Shown one piece after another: positions 25,425-34,152 of a DNA stretch of 35,659 bases; position 1 is the first letter of the stretch; each line of letters opens with the position of its first letter. Position numbers and translations under genes: made by a program. The notes beneath the pieces are model-generated. The model made no database searches and had not been told where the DNA came from. It saw only the letters and a program-made list of their open reading frames with translations. The DNA lies in assembly GCA_019634045.1 (NCBI GenBank), contig JAHQWA010000316.1, positions 1 to 35,659 of the forward strand, given 5' to 3'. The DNA is from Saprospiraceae bacterium (GTDB taxonomy: Bacteria > Bacteroidota > Bacteroidia > Chitinophagales > Saprospiraceae).

Positions 25425-27578
25425 ATGAAACGAATAGCACTCTTTTCTTGGCTTACGCTCTCTTTATTGACGGCCTGTAAGACTAACCAAAATCAAGAAA
25501 CAAGCAACCTTAATTATCCGGAAACGACCAAGAATGAACATGTTGATACTTATCATGGCACGGAGGTCGCCGATCCCTACCAATGGCTAGAAGATGATCT
25601 TTCGGCTGAAACGGGGGCTTGGGTCAGCGCTCAAAATGAAGTGACAGGTGCCTACCTCAACGGTATTGACTTTCGAACGAACTTGCAAGGGCGAATCGAA
25701 GAATTAATGAACTATGAGAAAGTGTCTGCTCCTTTTGAGGAGGGTACCTATGAGTATTTCTATAAGAATGATGGCCTACAGAATCATAGTGTTTTATACC
25801 GAAGCCCCAAGGGAGAAAAAGAGGCAGAACCGAAGGTCTTCTTGGATCCGAATACTTTTTCAGAAGATGGTACAGTAGGTTTAAGAGGCGTTATTTTCAC
25901 AAAAGACGGAAGCTTGGCCGCTTATATGATCACGGAGGGTGGTTCGGACTGGCGAAAGGTGATTGTGATAGATACGGAAACGATGGAAGTGGTCGGTGAT
26001 ACCCTGATTGATGTGAAATTCAGTGGCGTATCCTGGAAAGGCAAAGAAGGCTTTTACTATAGCAGTTACGACAAGTCAGAAGGGACCAGCGAGTTGTCTG
26101 CCAAGACTCAATATCATAAGTTGTATTTTCATAAATTGGGGACACCCCAAAAAGAAGATGTCTTGGTTTATGGGGGAGAGAAACAGCCCAACCGCTACAT
26201 AAGTGGGCGAGTCACTGAAGATGAGCAGTATTTGGTAGTCACGGCCGCTCAGAATACGAGTGGAGCTCAACTATACATCAAAGACTTAAGCAAACCTAAT
26301 GCGGATTTCACACTGATACAAGATGATTACTTCGCCCGCTGTACCTATGTCGATAATGAAGGGGGAACCTTTTATTTATATACAAATATTGACGCACCCA
26401 ATTATAGACTCCTCAAATTGAATTTGTCTGCTCCGACTAAAGATAATTGGGAAGATGTGATCTCAGAGACGGATAACGTCTTGCGTGTAAGTTCTGGTGG
26501 AGGTAAGTTCTTCGCCACTTATTTAGTAGATGCCAAAACGGCCGTTAAGCAGTTTGATAGGGATGGTAAATTGGAGCGAGAAGTGAAATTGCCAGGCATT
26601 GGCTCCGCTGGCGGCTTCGGCGCTAAAAAAGACGATACCTCCTTGTATTATACCTTTACCTCTTTCACTTACCCTGGCACGATCTACAAGTACGATATCG
26701 CTTCTGGAGAATCTACGATGTACCGGCAATCAGAAGTTGACTTTGACCCCGCTGCTTACGAAACCAAGCAGGTTTTTTATGCGAGTAAGGATGGTACCAA
26801 AGTTCCGATGTTTATAACGTATAAAAAAGGATTAGAATTAAATGGAAAGAATCCTACCTACTTGTATGCTTATGGCGGGTTCAATGTAAGTCTGACGCCA
26901 AGCTTCCGTGCCTCGAGAATCGTCTGGTTAGAAAACGGCGGAATCTATGCTCAACCCAACCTTAGAGGGGGCGGAGAGTATGGGGAGAAATGGCACAAAG
27001 CAGGGACACAGATGAACAAGCAAAATGTCTTTGATGATTTTATTGCTGCGGGGGAGTATTTGATCAAAGAGGGATATACCTCTAGTGACTATTTAGCTAT
27101 TGCTGGCGGATCTAATGGTGGCTTGCTGGTAGGAGCTACGATGACCCAGCGGCCAGATCTTGCTAAGGTTGCTTTGCCTGCGGTCGGTGTAATGGATATG
27201 CTGAAGTACCACAAATTTACGGCTGGTGCAGGTTGGGCTGCCGACTACGGAACGGCTGAGGACTCTCCGGAGATGTTTGAATATCTAAAAGCTTATTCTC
27301 CCTATCATAATCTGAAAGAAGGGGTAAGCTATCCAGCTACTATGGTAACCACAGCGGACCATGATGACCGGGTAGTTCCTGCCCATTCTTTTAAGTTTGC
27401 CGCACGACTACAAGAAGCTCATGTAGGAGATAATCCGGTCTTAATTCGAATTGAAACCAATGCAGGACATGGCTCCGTATCCACCAAGCAACGGATTGAA
27501 TTGGCAGCCGATCTTTACGCCTTTGTCTGGGAAAATATGGGCATTGAACCCGATCTCTCCAAGGCTGTACCTAATTAG
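25425..27578 (+). CDS. Prolyl oligopeptidase (S9A) lipoprotein
   Basis: A 717-residue serine peptidase that cleaves after proline in short peptides. A lipoprotein signal precedes Cys18 (LSLLTAC), placing it at a periplasm-facing or outer membrane surface. Residues about 40-100 begin the catalytic domain (VADPYQWLEDD), about 110-430 form the seven-bladed propeller lid, and the C-terminal part is the alpha/beta hydrolase with Ser563 (GGSNGG), the aspartate in ADHDDRVVPAHS (647/648) and His682 (NAGHGS). The frame runs upstream to 25338, but ATG 25425 starts precisely at the signal peptide and lies downstream of the GC-rich element. A rho-independent terminator follows. Confidence 0.94.
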   Translation: MKRIALFSWLTLSLLTACKTNQNQETSNLNYPETTKNEHVDTYHGTEVADPYQWLEDDLSAETGAWVSAQNEVTGAYLNGIDFRTNLQGRIEELMNYEKVSAPFEEGTYEYFYKNDGLQNHSVLYRSPKGEKEAEPKVFLDPNTFSEDGTVGLRGVIFTKDGSLAAYMITEGGSDWRKVIVIDTETMEVVGDTLIDVKFSGVSWKGKEGFYYSSYDKSEGTSELSAKTQYHKLYFHKLGTPQKEDVLVYGGEKQPNRYISGRVTEDEQYLVVTAAQNTSGAQLYIKDLSKPNADFTLIQDDYFARCTYVDNEGGTFYLYTNIDAPNYRLLKLNLSAPTKDNWEDVISETDNVLRVSSGGGKFFATYLVDAKTAVKQFDRDGKLEREVKLPGIGSAGGFGAKKDDTSLYYTFTSFTYPGTIYKYDIASGESTMYRQSEVDFDPAAYETKQVFYASKDGTKVPMFITYKKGLELNGKNPTYLYAYGGFNVSLTPSFRASRIVWLENGGIYAQPNLRGGGEYGEKWHKAGTQMNKQNVFDDFIAAGEYLIKEGYTSSDYLAIAGGSNGGLLVGATMTQRPDLAKVALPAVGVMDMLKYHKFTAGAGWAADYGTAEDSPEMFEYLKAYSPYHNLKEGVSYPATMVTTADHDDRVVPAHSFKFAARLQEAHVGDNPVLIRIETNAGHGSVSTKQRIELAADLYAFVWENMGIEPDLSKAVPN

Positions 27579-27613
27579 AGGAATTAACTGTCTATAATAG
27601 ATCATAGATCATG

Positions 27614-27651
27614 ATGGCCGAAGTACAAACCGCACTTCGGCCATTGTTTTT
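27614..27651 (+). terminator. Rho-independent terminator after the prolyl oligopeptidase gene
   Basis: ATGGCCGAAGT (27614-27624) pairs perfectly with ACTTCGGCCAT (27634-27644) around a nine-base loop and is followed by TGTTTTT. It lies 35 bp after the stop codon at 27578. Confidence 0.85.
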
Positions 27652-27665
27652 CTATCTTAGGCAGT

Positions 27666-28355
27666 ATGAGCCTAAGCATCATCATACCCACTTTAAATGA
27701 GGCGGCAAGTTTGACGAGACTTCTCCCTTTTCTACAAGAACAAATTGGGGGCAATCAAGGTGTTGAAATCGTGCTCGTTGATGGTGGAAGTGTAGATGCT
27801 ACCGTACAAATAGCTAGGAAAATGGGTGTAGTGGTGCTCGAAAGTAAGCAAGCACAACGGGCCCATCAAATGAATGTAGGCGGGCGTTGGGCTACTGCTG
27901 AGATCCTGTATTTCCTACATGCTGATACCTTCCCACCGATTGATTTTCTAGCTGAAATTGAGGCAGCTGTACAGGCCAAGAAGCTGGCTGGGTGCTTCCG
28001 CCTATCCTTTGATTGGCAGCATTGGTTTTTGCGTTGTCATTCTTGGTTCACCCGTTTTAATTGGGATGGGTTTCACTACGGAGATCAAAGCTTATTTGTG
28101 CGGCGAGATATCTTTGAGGCGATGTGCGGATTCGATGAATCCTTAGAAATTATGGAAGACTATGATCTAGTGAGACGTCTAAAGCAGCAGGGAGCATTTG
28201 TGGTGTTGGGAAAATCTGTAGTGACCTCTGCCCGACGCTATCGAGCGGTGGGGGTGTTCCGTTTGCAGCTCTTGTACTATTTGATCTTTGTGCTCTTCCG
28301 TATAGGGGTATCTCAGCGTAATCTGGGAAAGGTGTATCGTTTATGCTTTCACTAA
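27666..28355 (+). CDS. Family 2 glycosyltransferase (TIGR04283-like)
   Basis: A 229-residue GT-A protein. The N-terminal SIIIPTLNEA and VDGGSVDAT are the nucleotide-sugar binding segments. FLHADTFPP carries the D-x-D-like metal site. QRAHQMNVGG and YGDQSLFVRRDIFE match the rSAM/selenodomain-associated transferase 2 group. One hydrophobic segment near the C terminus (about 201-214) suggests membrane association. In that group a transferase-1 partner often accompanies it; none is here. Sugar donor and acceptor are unknown. The gene ends 17 bp before the trxB terminator. Confidence 0.87.
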   Translation: MSLSIIIPTLNEAASLTRLLPFLQEQIGGNQGVEIVLVDGGSVDATVQIARKMGVVVLESKQAQRAHQMNVGGRWATAEILYFLHADTFPPIDFLAEIEAAVQAKKLAGCFRLSFDWQHWFLRCHSWFTRFNWDGFHYGDQSLFVRRDIFEAMCGFDESLEIMEDYDLVRRLKQQGAFVVLGKSVVTSARRYRAVGVFRLQLLYYLIFVLFRIGVSQRNLGKVYRLCFH

Positions 28356-28372
28356 GCTAGACTTTTAGTGAC

Positions 28373-28407
28373 AAAAAAATCCCGTGCCCTAAACAGGACA
28401 CGGGATT
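28373..28407 (-). terminator. Rho-independent terminator of the trxB-side transcript
   Basis: Read on the minus strand, AATCCCGTG pairs with CACGGGATT with a short inner extension and one mismatch, followed directly by a run of seven T. It lies 22 bp after the trxB stop and ends the minus-strand run from hmgA to trxB. Confidence 0.85.
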
Positions 28408-28428
28408 GTATCTTGGATGGAGGACGGT

Positions 28429-29376
28429 TTAGATAATACCTTCCTCTGTCAAATATCTTTCTGCATCAAGTGCAGCCATACAACCGGTACCGGCTGCAGT
28501 CACTGCTTGACGATAGACCTTATCAGCTGCATCACCGCTAGCAAAAACGCCTTTGATCTTCGTCTTGGAAGTACCGGGATCTACGATCAGATAACCAGTA
28601 TCATCCATATCCAACCAACCCTTGAAGATATCAGTATTAGGCTTGTGCCCGATGGCTACGAAAAAACCTTGCACGGGAATAACACTTTTTTCCTCCGTTA
28701 CTCTATTCAATACCCGTACGCCAGTCACATCTCCTTCACCGAGAATCTCCTCTGTCACGGTATTCCAGTGAACTACAATGTTCTCAGTTTTCATTACTCG
28801 ATCTTGCATGATCTTGGAGGCACGCATTTCATCTCGACGTACCAAGAGGTGTACCTTCGGGCAAAGTTTTGCCAAATAGGTCGCTTCCTCAGCAGCTGTA
28901 TCTCCACCTCCTACAACGGCAACCTCTTTCCCTTTGAAAAAGAAGCCATCACAAACCGCACAAGCTGAAACACCCTGGTTCATCAATCTCTGCTCGGATT
29001 CCAAGCCCAACCATTTGGCACTTGCTCCCGTGGATATGATCACACTATGGGCGTGAATTTCATCACCATTAGCGGTCCAAGCCTTGTGGATAGGGCCGCT
29101 CAAGTCAACCTTTTCTACCAAATCATATCGGACATCAGTTCCAAATCTTTCCGCTTGATTTTTGAAATCATCCATCATCTCAGGTCCTCTAATTCCCTTA
29201 GGGTAACCAGGATAATTTTCTACATCAGTCGTAATCATCAACTGTCCTCCTGGTTCTTGCCCTGTATAAACCACGGGGTCCAAATTAGCACGAGCAGCAT
29301 AGATTGCTGCGGTATAACCTGCTGGGCCAGAGCCTATGATTAGGCATTTAATTGGTTCTTTTTGTTCTTCTGCCAT
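28429..29376 (-). CDS. trxB: Thioredoxin-disulfide reductase
   Basis: A 315-residue low-molecular-weight flavoprotein that reduces thioredoxin with NADPH. GSGPAG (15-20) binds FAD, CAVCDG gives the redox pair Cys139/Cys142, VVGGGDTA (about 154-161) binds NADPH, and ASGDAAD near the C terminus closes the FAD site. Length and order match E. coli-type TrxB. It is the last gene of the minus-strand run, 40 bp after scoB, and ends at a clear terminator. Its link to the upstream catabolic genes is positional only. Confidence 0.96.
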   Translation of the reverse strand: MAEEQKEPIKCLIIGSGPAGYTAAIYAARANLDPVVYTGQEPGGQLMITTDVENYPGYPKGIRGPEMMDDFKNQAERFGTDVRYDLVEKVDLSGPIHKAWTANGDEIHAHSVIISTGASAKWLGLESEQRLMNQGVSACAVCDGFFFKGKEVAVVGGGDTAAEEATYLAKLCPKVHLLVRRDEMRASKIMQDRVMKTENIVVHWNTVTEEILGEGDVTGVRVLNRVTEEKSVIPVQGFFVAIGHKPNTDIFKGWLDMDDTGYLIVDPGTSKTKIKGVFASGDAADKVYRQAVTAAGTGCMAALDAERYLTEEGII

Positions 29377-29416
29377 TGTCTACTATTTATCGATGGATTT
29401 TGCCATCGTTCGAAAA

Positions 29417-30070
29417 CTATAATTGCATTTCTGGAATATCTCCTTCTACTACCAGGCGGCCTTCGGTGGCGTTTTTGATTTCATCCACACTCACCCCTGG
29501 CGCTCTTTCAATCAGTTTAAAGCCTGCTGATGTGATGTCCAAAACGGCTAAGTTGGTAACTACCCGCTTTACACACTTAACTCCTGTCAATGGGAGTGAA
29601 CATTGTCGAAGCAACTTCGATTGCCCCCTCTTGTTGGTATGCATCATCGCAACGATAATATTCTCTGCCGATGCAACCAAATCCATGGCACCACCCATAC
29701 CCTTTACCATTTTGCCTGGAATCTTCCAATTGGCAATATCTCCATTATCCGCTACCTCCATGGCTCCTAATACAGTCAGCTGGATATGTCCACCTCTAAT
29801 CATCGCGAAACTTGTCGCCGAATCAAAGACCGAAGCCCCCGGTAAAAGGGTCACGGTTTGCTTGCCCGCGTTAATCATATCGGCATCTTCCTCCCCTTCG
29901 TAAGGAAAGGGCCCCATCCCCAAGATGCCGTTCTCTGATTGAAATTCAACGCTGAGGCCTTCGGGAACGTAGTTGGCGACCAAGGTTGGGATACCAATAC
30001 CCAAATTCACATACCAACCATCTTGTAATTCTTGAGCTATACGCTGTGCTATTCCTTTCTTATCTAGCAT
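29417..30070 (-). CDS. scoB: 3-oxoacid CoA-transferase subunit B
   Basis: A 217-residue beta subunit of a family I CoA-transferase. The catalytic glutamate that forms the enzyme-CoA thioester is Glu46 in SENGILGMGP. VNLGIGIPTLVANYVP near the start and GGHIQLTVLGAMEVA are family marks. With ScoA it would transfer CoA from succinyl-CoA to acetoacetate, the product of fumarylacetoacetase encoded upstream. It starts 18 bp after scoA. An adipate or butyrate-type substrate cannot be excluded from sequence, but the context favours acetoacetate. Confidence 0.93.
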   Translation of the reverse strand: MLDKKGIAQRIAQELQDGWYVNLGIGIPTLVANYVPEGLSVEFQSENGILGMGPFPYEGEEDADMINAGKQTVTLLPGASVFDSATSFAMIRGGHIQLTVLGAMEVADNGDIANWKIPGKMVKGMGGAMDLVASAENIIVAMMHTNKRGQSKLLRQCSLPLTGVKCVKRVVTNLAVLDITSAGFKLIERAPGVSVDEIKNATEGRLVVEGDIPEMQL

Positions 30071-30088
30071 GGATCGAATTTTTGATGG

Positions 30089-30793
30089 TTAGGATTGTGT
30101 CTTTTGGCGAACGGTCCTTTGTTCGATTCGCTTTTCATAATTCGTTCCTTCAAATATCCTCTGTACGAAAACACCAGGAGTATGAATAAAGTTGGGATCT
30201 AATTCTCCGGGTTCTACGATTTCTTCTACCTCCGCAATGGTAATCTTTCCAGCCATGGCCATGGCTGGATTAAAATTTCTTGCACTACCCTTGTAAACGA
30301 GGTTGCCGAAACGATCGCCCTTCCAAGCTTTCACAATGGCAAAATCGGCTTCAAGCGCTGTTTCTAGAATGTGTGGCTTACCGTTGAAATATCTAACTTC
30401 TTTACCTTCAGCGACTTCTGTGCCATAACCGGCAGGTGTGAAAAATGCTGGCACTCCCGCGCCGGCCATATAACAGCGAGCCGCTAACGAACCTTGAGGA
30501 ACTAGATCTACTTCCAATTCGCCACTTAGCATCTGCCTTTCGAACTCCGCATTTTCACCTACATAAGAAGAGATCATCTTCTTGATTTGTCGTTTCTGTA
30601 ACAAAAGGCCCAATCCAAAGTCATCCACTCCTGCATTATTTGAGATACAGGTAAGACCGCTGATGCCTTGTTCAGCCAAGGCGGCAATGCAGTTTTCAGG
30701 GATTCCACAAAGACCGAAGCCTCCGAGCATTAGAGTCATGCCATCTTGAATTCCTTCAATGGCTTCAGTGGCATTCTTGACCAGTTTATTCAT
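30089..30793 (-). CDS. scoA: 3-oxoacid CoA-transferase subunit A
   Basis: A 234-residue alpha subunit. TLMLGGFGLCGIPENCI is the family I glycine-rich signature, with GVPAFFTPAGYGTEVAEGKE and FNPAMAMAGKITIAEVEEIVEPGEL further along, all typical of SCOT subunit A. It pairs with scoB directly downstream. A gap of 158 bp separates it from fumarylacetoacetase, containing promoter-like boxes, so scoAB-trxB may be transcribed separately as well as by read-through. Confidence 0.93.
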   Translation of the reverse strand: MNKLVKNATEAIEGIQDGMTLMLGGFGLCGIPENCIAALAEQGISGLTCISNNAGVDDFGLGLLLQKRQIKKMISSYVGENAEFERQMLSGELEVDLVPQGSLAARCYMAGAGVPAFFTPAGYGTEVAEGKEVRYFNGKPHILETALEADFAIVKAWKGDRFGNLVYKGSARNFNPAMAMAGKITIAEVEEIVEPGELDPNFIHTPGVFVQRIFEGTNYEKRIEQRTVRQKTQS

Positions 30794-30840
30794 ATGCTTA
30801 TGCTTTGCGTTTTGGAAGTCGGCACTTCAACTCTATTGCC

Positions 30841-30867
30841 CAAAAATAGAACAGAATGCCAAAAATA
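30841..30867 (-). promoter_or_regulatory. Two TATTTTTG boxes, candidate scoA promoter
   Basis: On the minus strand TATTTTTG occurs at 30867-30860 and again at 30848-30841, each matching the Bacteroidota -7 consensus TAnnTTTG, 19 bases apart and 48-74 bases upstream of scoA. A -33 TTG at the standard distance is not clear for either, so the call is tentative. Confidence 0.35.
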
Positions 30868-30951
30868 ATATTTACACCTAAATTACCACTCAACTTCGAC
30901 TAAGTTTCCGATTCTTACCGATAAAGATAAAAGATGAGAATGGCTGAAACA

Positions 30952-32199
30952 TCAAGGGTGACTGGGAAGTACCTTCGTACTAAGCTCCCCAAAACCTACC
31001 CGCTTGCCCGCCCGTTGGCTGAACCCACGCATTTTGACGGTGTCCCCGTTTTCAATAAAGCTCCGCGCACTACCATCGGCTAATGTCAGCGGTTTGCTGC
31101 CAGACCAAGACAATTCCAACATGGAACCGTAAGAATCTGGCGTGTGCCCACTAATGGTCCCTGAGGCTAGCATATCTCCGACTCGAACATTGCAACCATT
31201 GACAGTATGGTGAGCCAATTGTTGCTGCATATTCCAATACATGTATTTGAAGTTGGATTTACTAACCAGCGTCTCTTCCTTCCCTTCCGGTGCAATCCCC
31301 ACCTCCAAATCAATATCGTAATTACTATCGCCTTGGTATTCAAGATAGGGGAGGACGGGGGGATCTTGGATAGGACCAGCTACTTTGAAGGGCTCGAGTG
31401 CCTCTAGCATGACGACCCATGGAGAGATCGAAGAAGCAAAGTTCTTCCCCAAGAAAGGCCCAAGTGGTACATATTCCCATTTCTGAATATCTCGTGCAGA
31501 CCAATCGTTAAAAAGAACCATTCCAAATATATACTCATTGGCTTCCTGGGTAGAAATGGGTTGTCCAAGCTTGGATTCCTTGCCAATGATAAATGCCATT
31601 TCTAATTCAAAGTCTAATCGCTGGGAGGCCTGGAATACCGGTTTGCTTTGTCCTTTCGGGAGCGTTTGTCCCTTCGGACGACGAATGGGCTCTCCGCTAG
31701 GTATGATAGAAGATGCTCGACCATGGTAGCCTACTGGGATATGCTTCCAATTAGGGAGCAGCGCATTCTCGGGATCCCGAAACATTTTGCCAACATTGGT
31801 GGCATGTTCAATGCTGGAATAAAAGTCTGTATAATCACCCACCTGGACTGGCATGTGCATGTTGGCTGCGTTTCGTGAGACCAAAACACCAGCTGCTACC
31901 TTAAGGGCTGAAGTCGCATCACACAGTTGCTGTTGCAAACGATGGCGTATTTGCAAACTAAGGGTTTTACCCAACAACATGAGGTCATTAAGTTGTGGTT
32001 GCTCTAAGACCACAGGTGGAATATTGAGGCCTGCAAATACACCAGCCTGACTGGCAGCGGGTAGGTCGATTATAAATTCTCCAATGGCCACGCCCACTCT
32101 TGGCCTTTGGTTCGGGAGGGAGAAAATTCCGAAGGGCAAATTATGAATACTAAAATCAGAGTCAGGTGCTATATTCAACCAAGGATTTAATTCAGACAT
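30952..32199 (-). CDS. fahA: Fumarylacetoacetase
   Basis: A 415-residue hydrolase that splits fumarylacetoacetate into fumarate and acetoacetate, the last step of tyrosine degradation. An SH3-like N-terminal domain (about 1-118) is followed by the FAH fold. Metal and catalytic residues seen: Asp125 and His132 (DFYSSIEHATNVG), Glu198 and Glu200 (FELEMAF), Asp232 (NDWSARDIQ) and Lys252 (GPFLGKNF). Length matches the eukaryotic-type full-length enzyme, not the short FAHD1 relatives. The ATG lies 30 bp after the hmgA stop, so the two form an operon. Confidence 0.96.
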   Translation of the reverse strand: MSELNPWLNIAPDSDFSIHNLPFGIFSLPNQRPRVGVAIGEFIIDLPAASQAGVFAGLNIPPVVLEQPQLNDLMLLGKTLSLQIRHRLQQQLCDATSALKVAAGVLVSRNAANMHMPVQVGDYTDFYSSIEHATNVGKMFRDPENALLPNWKHIPVGYHGRASSIIPSGEPIRRPKGQTLPKGQSKPVFQASQRLDFELEMAFIIGKESKLGQPISTQEANEYIFGMVLFNDWSARDIQKWEYVPLGPFLGKNFASSISPWVVMLEALEPFKVAGPIQDPPVLPYLEYQGDSNYDIDLEVGIAPEGKEETLVSKSNFKYMYWNMQQQLAHHTVNGCNVRVGDMLASGTISGHTPDSYGSMLELSWSGSKPLTLADGSARSFIENGDTVKMRGFSQRAGKRVGFGELSTKVLPSHP

Positions 32200-32229
32200 A
32201 GTAGTAAATATTCTTCTAGATTTGAGTGA

Positions 32230-33390
32230 TTAGTGTGCTAGCCAGGACTGGTAGTATTTACCATCCTCGATGTTTAAAGCCGCTTCGGTAACCATTAGCG
32301 GTTTGAAGGTGTCGATCATCACGGCTAATTCTTCTGTAGATTTTTTCCCTATACTTCGTTCGTAAGCACCTGGATGGGGCCCATGCGGGATACCTCCGGG
32401 ATGCAAGGTGATGTATCCCTGATCGATGTCATTTCGACTCATAAAGTCTCCATCCACATAGTATAGCATCTCATCTGAATCGATATTGGAGTGATGGTAG
32501 GGTGCAGGGATGGCTTTGGGATGATAGTCATACAGACGAGGGCAGAAAGAGCAAACCACGAAAGCAGCGGTTTCAAAGGTTTGATGAACCGGAGGGGGCT
32601 GATGAACTCTACCGGTGATGGGTTCGAAATTATGAATGGAAAAACCGTAGGGATAATTGTAGCCGTCCCAACCGACTACATCAAATGGATGAGAAGCATA
32701 AATCAACTCATGCAGATGACCTTGTTTCTTGATTTTTAGTACAAAATCCCCTGTTTGATCGTAGGTTTCTAGCTCGGTAGGGAGTTTATAGTCACGTTCG
32801 CAGAAGGGCGAATGCTCAAGTAATTGCCCAAACCAGTTGCGATAACGCTTAGGGGTATAGATGGGGTGAAAGGATTCTGCATACAACAATCGATTCTCAT
32901 CGGTATCGAAGCTGATTTGATAGATCATTCCTCGAGGTATAATGAGGTAATCTCCGTATTCGAAAGAGATGTTGCCCATCAGGGTTCGTAAGGTGCCAGA
33001 GCCTTTGTGGATGAACAGCAGTTCGTCAGCATCTGCATTTTTATAGAAGTAGCCAGTAAGGGATTGCTTGGGAGCCGCCAATCCGATATGTATATCCTTG
33101 TTCACTAGGAGTGGGGTCCTGCTTTCCAAGTAATCCTCTTTTGCCTCAATATTAAACCCAATAAACTTCAAAGATTTCATATTGCGATCGATAGCCACCT
33201 TGGGGTTCATATCTCTACTTACTCCAACTTCCTTTACCATCGTGGGACGATGAAGGTGGTACATCAGTGAGGACATCCCATCAAAGCCGATAGTGCCGAA
33301 CAGTTGCTCGTAATGCAATCCACCGTCTGGTTTTTTGAAAATCGTATGTCGTTTCGCAGGGATTTTTCCCAGTTTATGATAAATAGGCAT
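32230..33390 (-). CDS. hmgA: Homogentisate 1,2-dioxygenase
   Basis: A 386-residue cupin-type iron enzyme that opens the ring of homogentisate to maleylacetoacetate. The C-terminal part contains the likely iron ligands: His300 in PYHHSN, Glu307 in DSDEMLYY and a histidine of HPGGIPHGPHPG (336 or 339). Spacing between the first two ligands is one residue longer than in the human enzyme by my alignment, so the numbering is tentative. GRVHQPPPVHQTFE is another family mark. It is shorter than the roughly 440-residue mammalian form, as usual for this bacterial branch. Its start is 16 bp from the palindromic operator and it is divergent from tetR. Confidence 0.93.
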   Translation of the reverse strand: MPIYHKLGKIPAKRHTIFKKPDGGLHYEQLFGTIGFDGMSSLMYHLHRPTMVKEVGVSRDMNPKVAIDRNMKSLKFIGFNIEAKEDYLESRTPLLVNKDIHIGLAAPKQSLTGYFYKNADADELLFIHKGSGTLRTLMGNISFEYGDYLIIPRGMIYQISFDTDENRLLYAESFHPIYTPKRYRNWFGQLLEHSPFCERDYKLPTELETYDQTGDFVLKIKKQGHLHELIYASHPFDVVGWDGYNYPYGFSIHNFEPITGRVHQPPPVHQTFETAAFVVCSFCPRLYDYHPKAIPAPYHHSNIDSDEMLYYVDGDFMSRNDIDQGYITLHPGGIPHGPHPGAYERSIGKKSTEELAVMIDTFKPLMVTEAALNIEDGKYYQSWLAH

Positions 33391-33406
33391 ACTGTTAATT
33401 TTTGAA

Positions 33407-33437
33407 TACTAACAATTGTTAGTAAATTTACTAACAA
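33407..33437. promoter_or_regulatory. Two overlapping perfect palindromes, candidate TetR operator
   Basis: An 18-bp perfect palindrome (33407-33424, half-site TACTAACAA) overlaps a 22-bp perfect palindrome (33416-33437, half-site TTGTTAGTAAA). The motif GTTAGT/ACTAAC thus occurs three times in alternating orientation. The site lies 16 bp upstream of hmgA and 83 bp upstream of tetR. A tetR promoter can be read across it: TTTG at 33401-33404 and TAAATTTA at 33423-33430, 18 bases apart. Binding there would block both directions. Confidence 0.75.
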
Positions 33438-33520
33438 ATATTTTTTCATGCAAGCTGTGTAAGAAATCAAGGCATATTTTGACCTTCTTCTGATAATCGC
33501 TTCAATAGTTTGATCTAGAC

Positions 33521-34102
33521 ATGGAAAGGAAAATAACGCGAGAAAAATTCATCGAGACAGCACTAGAACTATTCCATGGTAAGGGATTCAAGGCTACGAC
33601 GATGAGAGACATTGCCAGGGCCTTGGATATCGAAGCTGCCACACTCTACAATTACATCCGCTCGAAGCAACAGCTGCTGGATGACCTCGTATTTGAAATA
33701 GCTCATCAGTTCCACGACGGCTTAAGTGATATATACGATTCTTCTTATACCCCTGTGGAAAAGCTAAAAGCGATTGTGAACTTGAATGTACGCCTGACTG
33801 CAGCACATCCCTACCAGGTAGCTTTGTTGGTTAGTGAATGGAAGCATTTGAAGGAAGATCGACAGAGGGAGTTCCTGGAAAACAGAAGTAGCTATGAGCA
33901 AATGGTCCGTAGCACAATACAGCATGGTATGGAGCAGCAAGAATTGAGACCAATGCAATTAGAGATTGCGACCTATTCTTTTCTATCCTCGATTCGATGG
34001 TTATTCAGCTGGTATATTGAGCAGGATGAAAACATCAATCCGATTGAATTGGAAAAACAGATTGCTGATTTTATTTTGAAAGGAATGCAGAATTTTGATT
34101 AG
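33521..34102 (+). CDS. TetR-family transcriptional regulator of the hmgA region
   Basis: A 193-residue regulator. The N-terminal helix-turn-helix (about 6-52) reads FIETALELFHGKGFKATTMRDIA, then LDIEAATLYNYIRSKQQLL, the classic TetR form. The rest is an all-helical ligand-binding and dimerisation domain with AAHPYQVALLVSEWKHL, resembling regulators of acyl-CoA or aromatic catabolism. It is divergent from hmgA across a double palindrome, so it probably represses hmgA-fahA and itself. The effector may be a pathway intermediate or acyl-CoA, which is inference. A permease gene follows after 50 bp. Confidence 0.92.
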   Translation: MERKITREKFIETALELFHGKGFKATTMRDIARALDIEAATLYNYIRSKQQLLDDLVFEIAHQFHDGLSDIYDSSYTPVEKLKAIVNLNVRLTAAHPYQVALLVSEWKHLKEDRQREFLENRSSYEQMVRSTIQHGMEQQELRPMQLEIATYSFLSSIRWLFSWYIEQDENINPIELEKQIADFILKGMQNFD

Positions 34103-34152
34103 GGATTGAAGTTTCCATCTTACCTTTGGCGCTTGCCAACTTAAACTGCCTC

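Noticed and set aside
28417-28968. Long plus-strand open frame (183 codons) opposite trxB
   Set aside because: It is fully antisense to a clear trxB; its translation is cysteine- and serine-rich low-quality sequence with no family marks.
29352-29903. Long plus-strand open frame (183 codons) opposite scoB
   Set aside because: Antisense to a clear scoB and with no recognisable domain.
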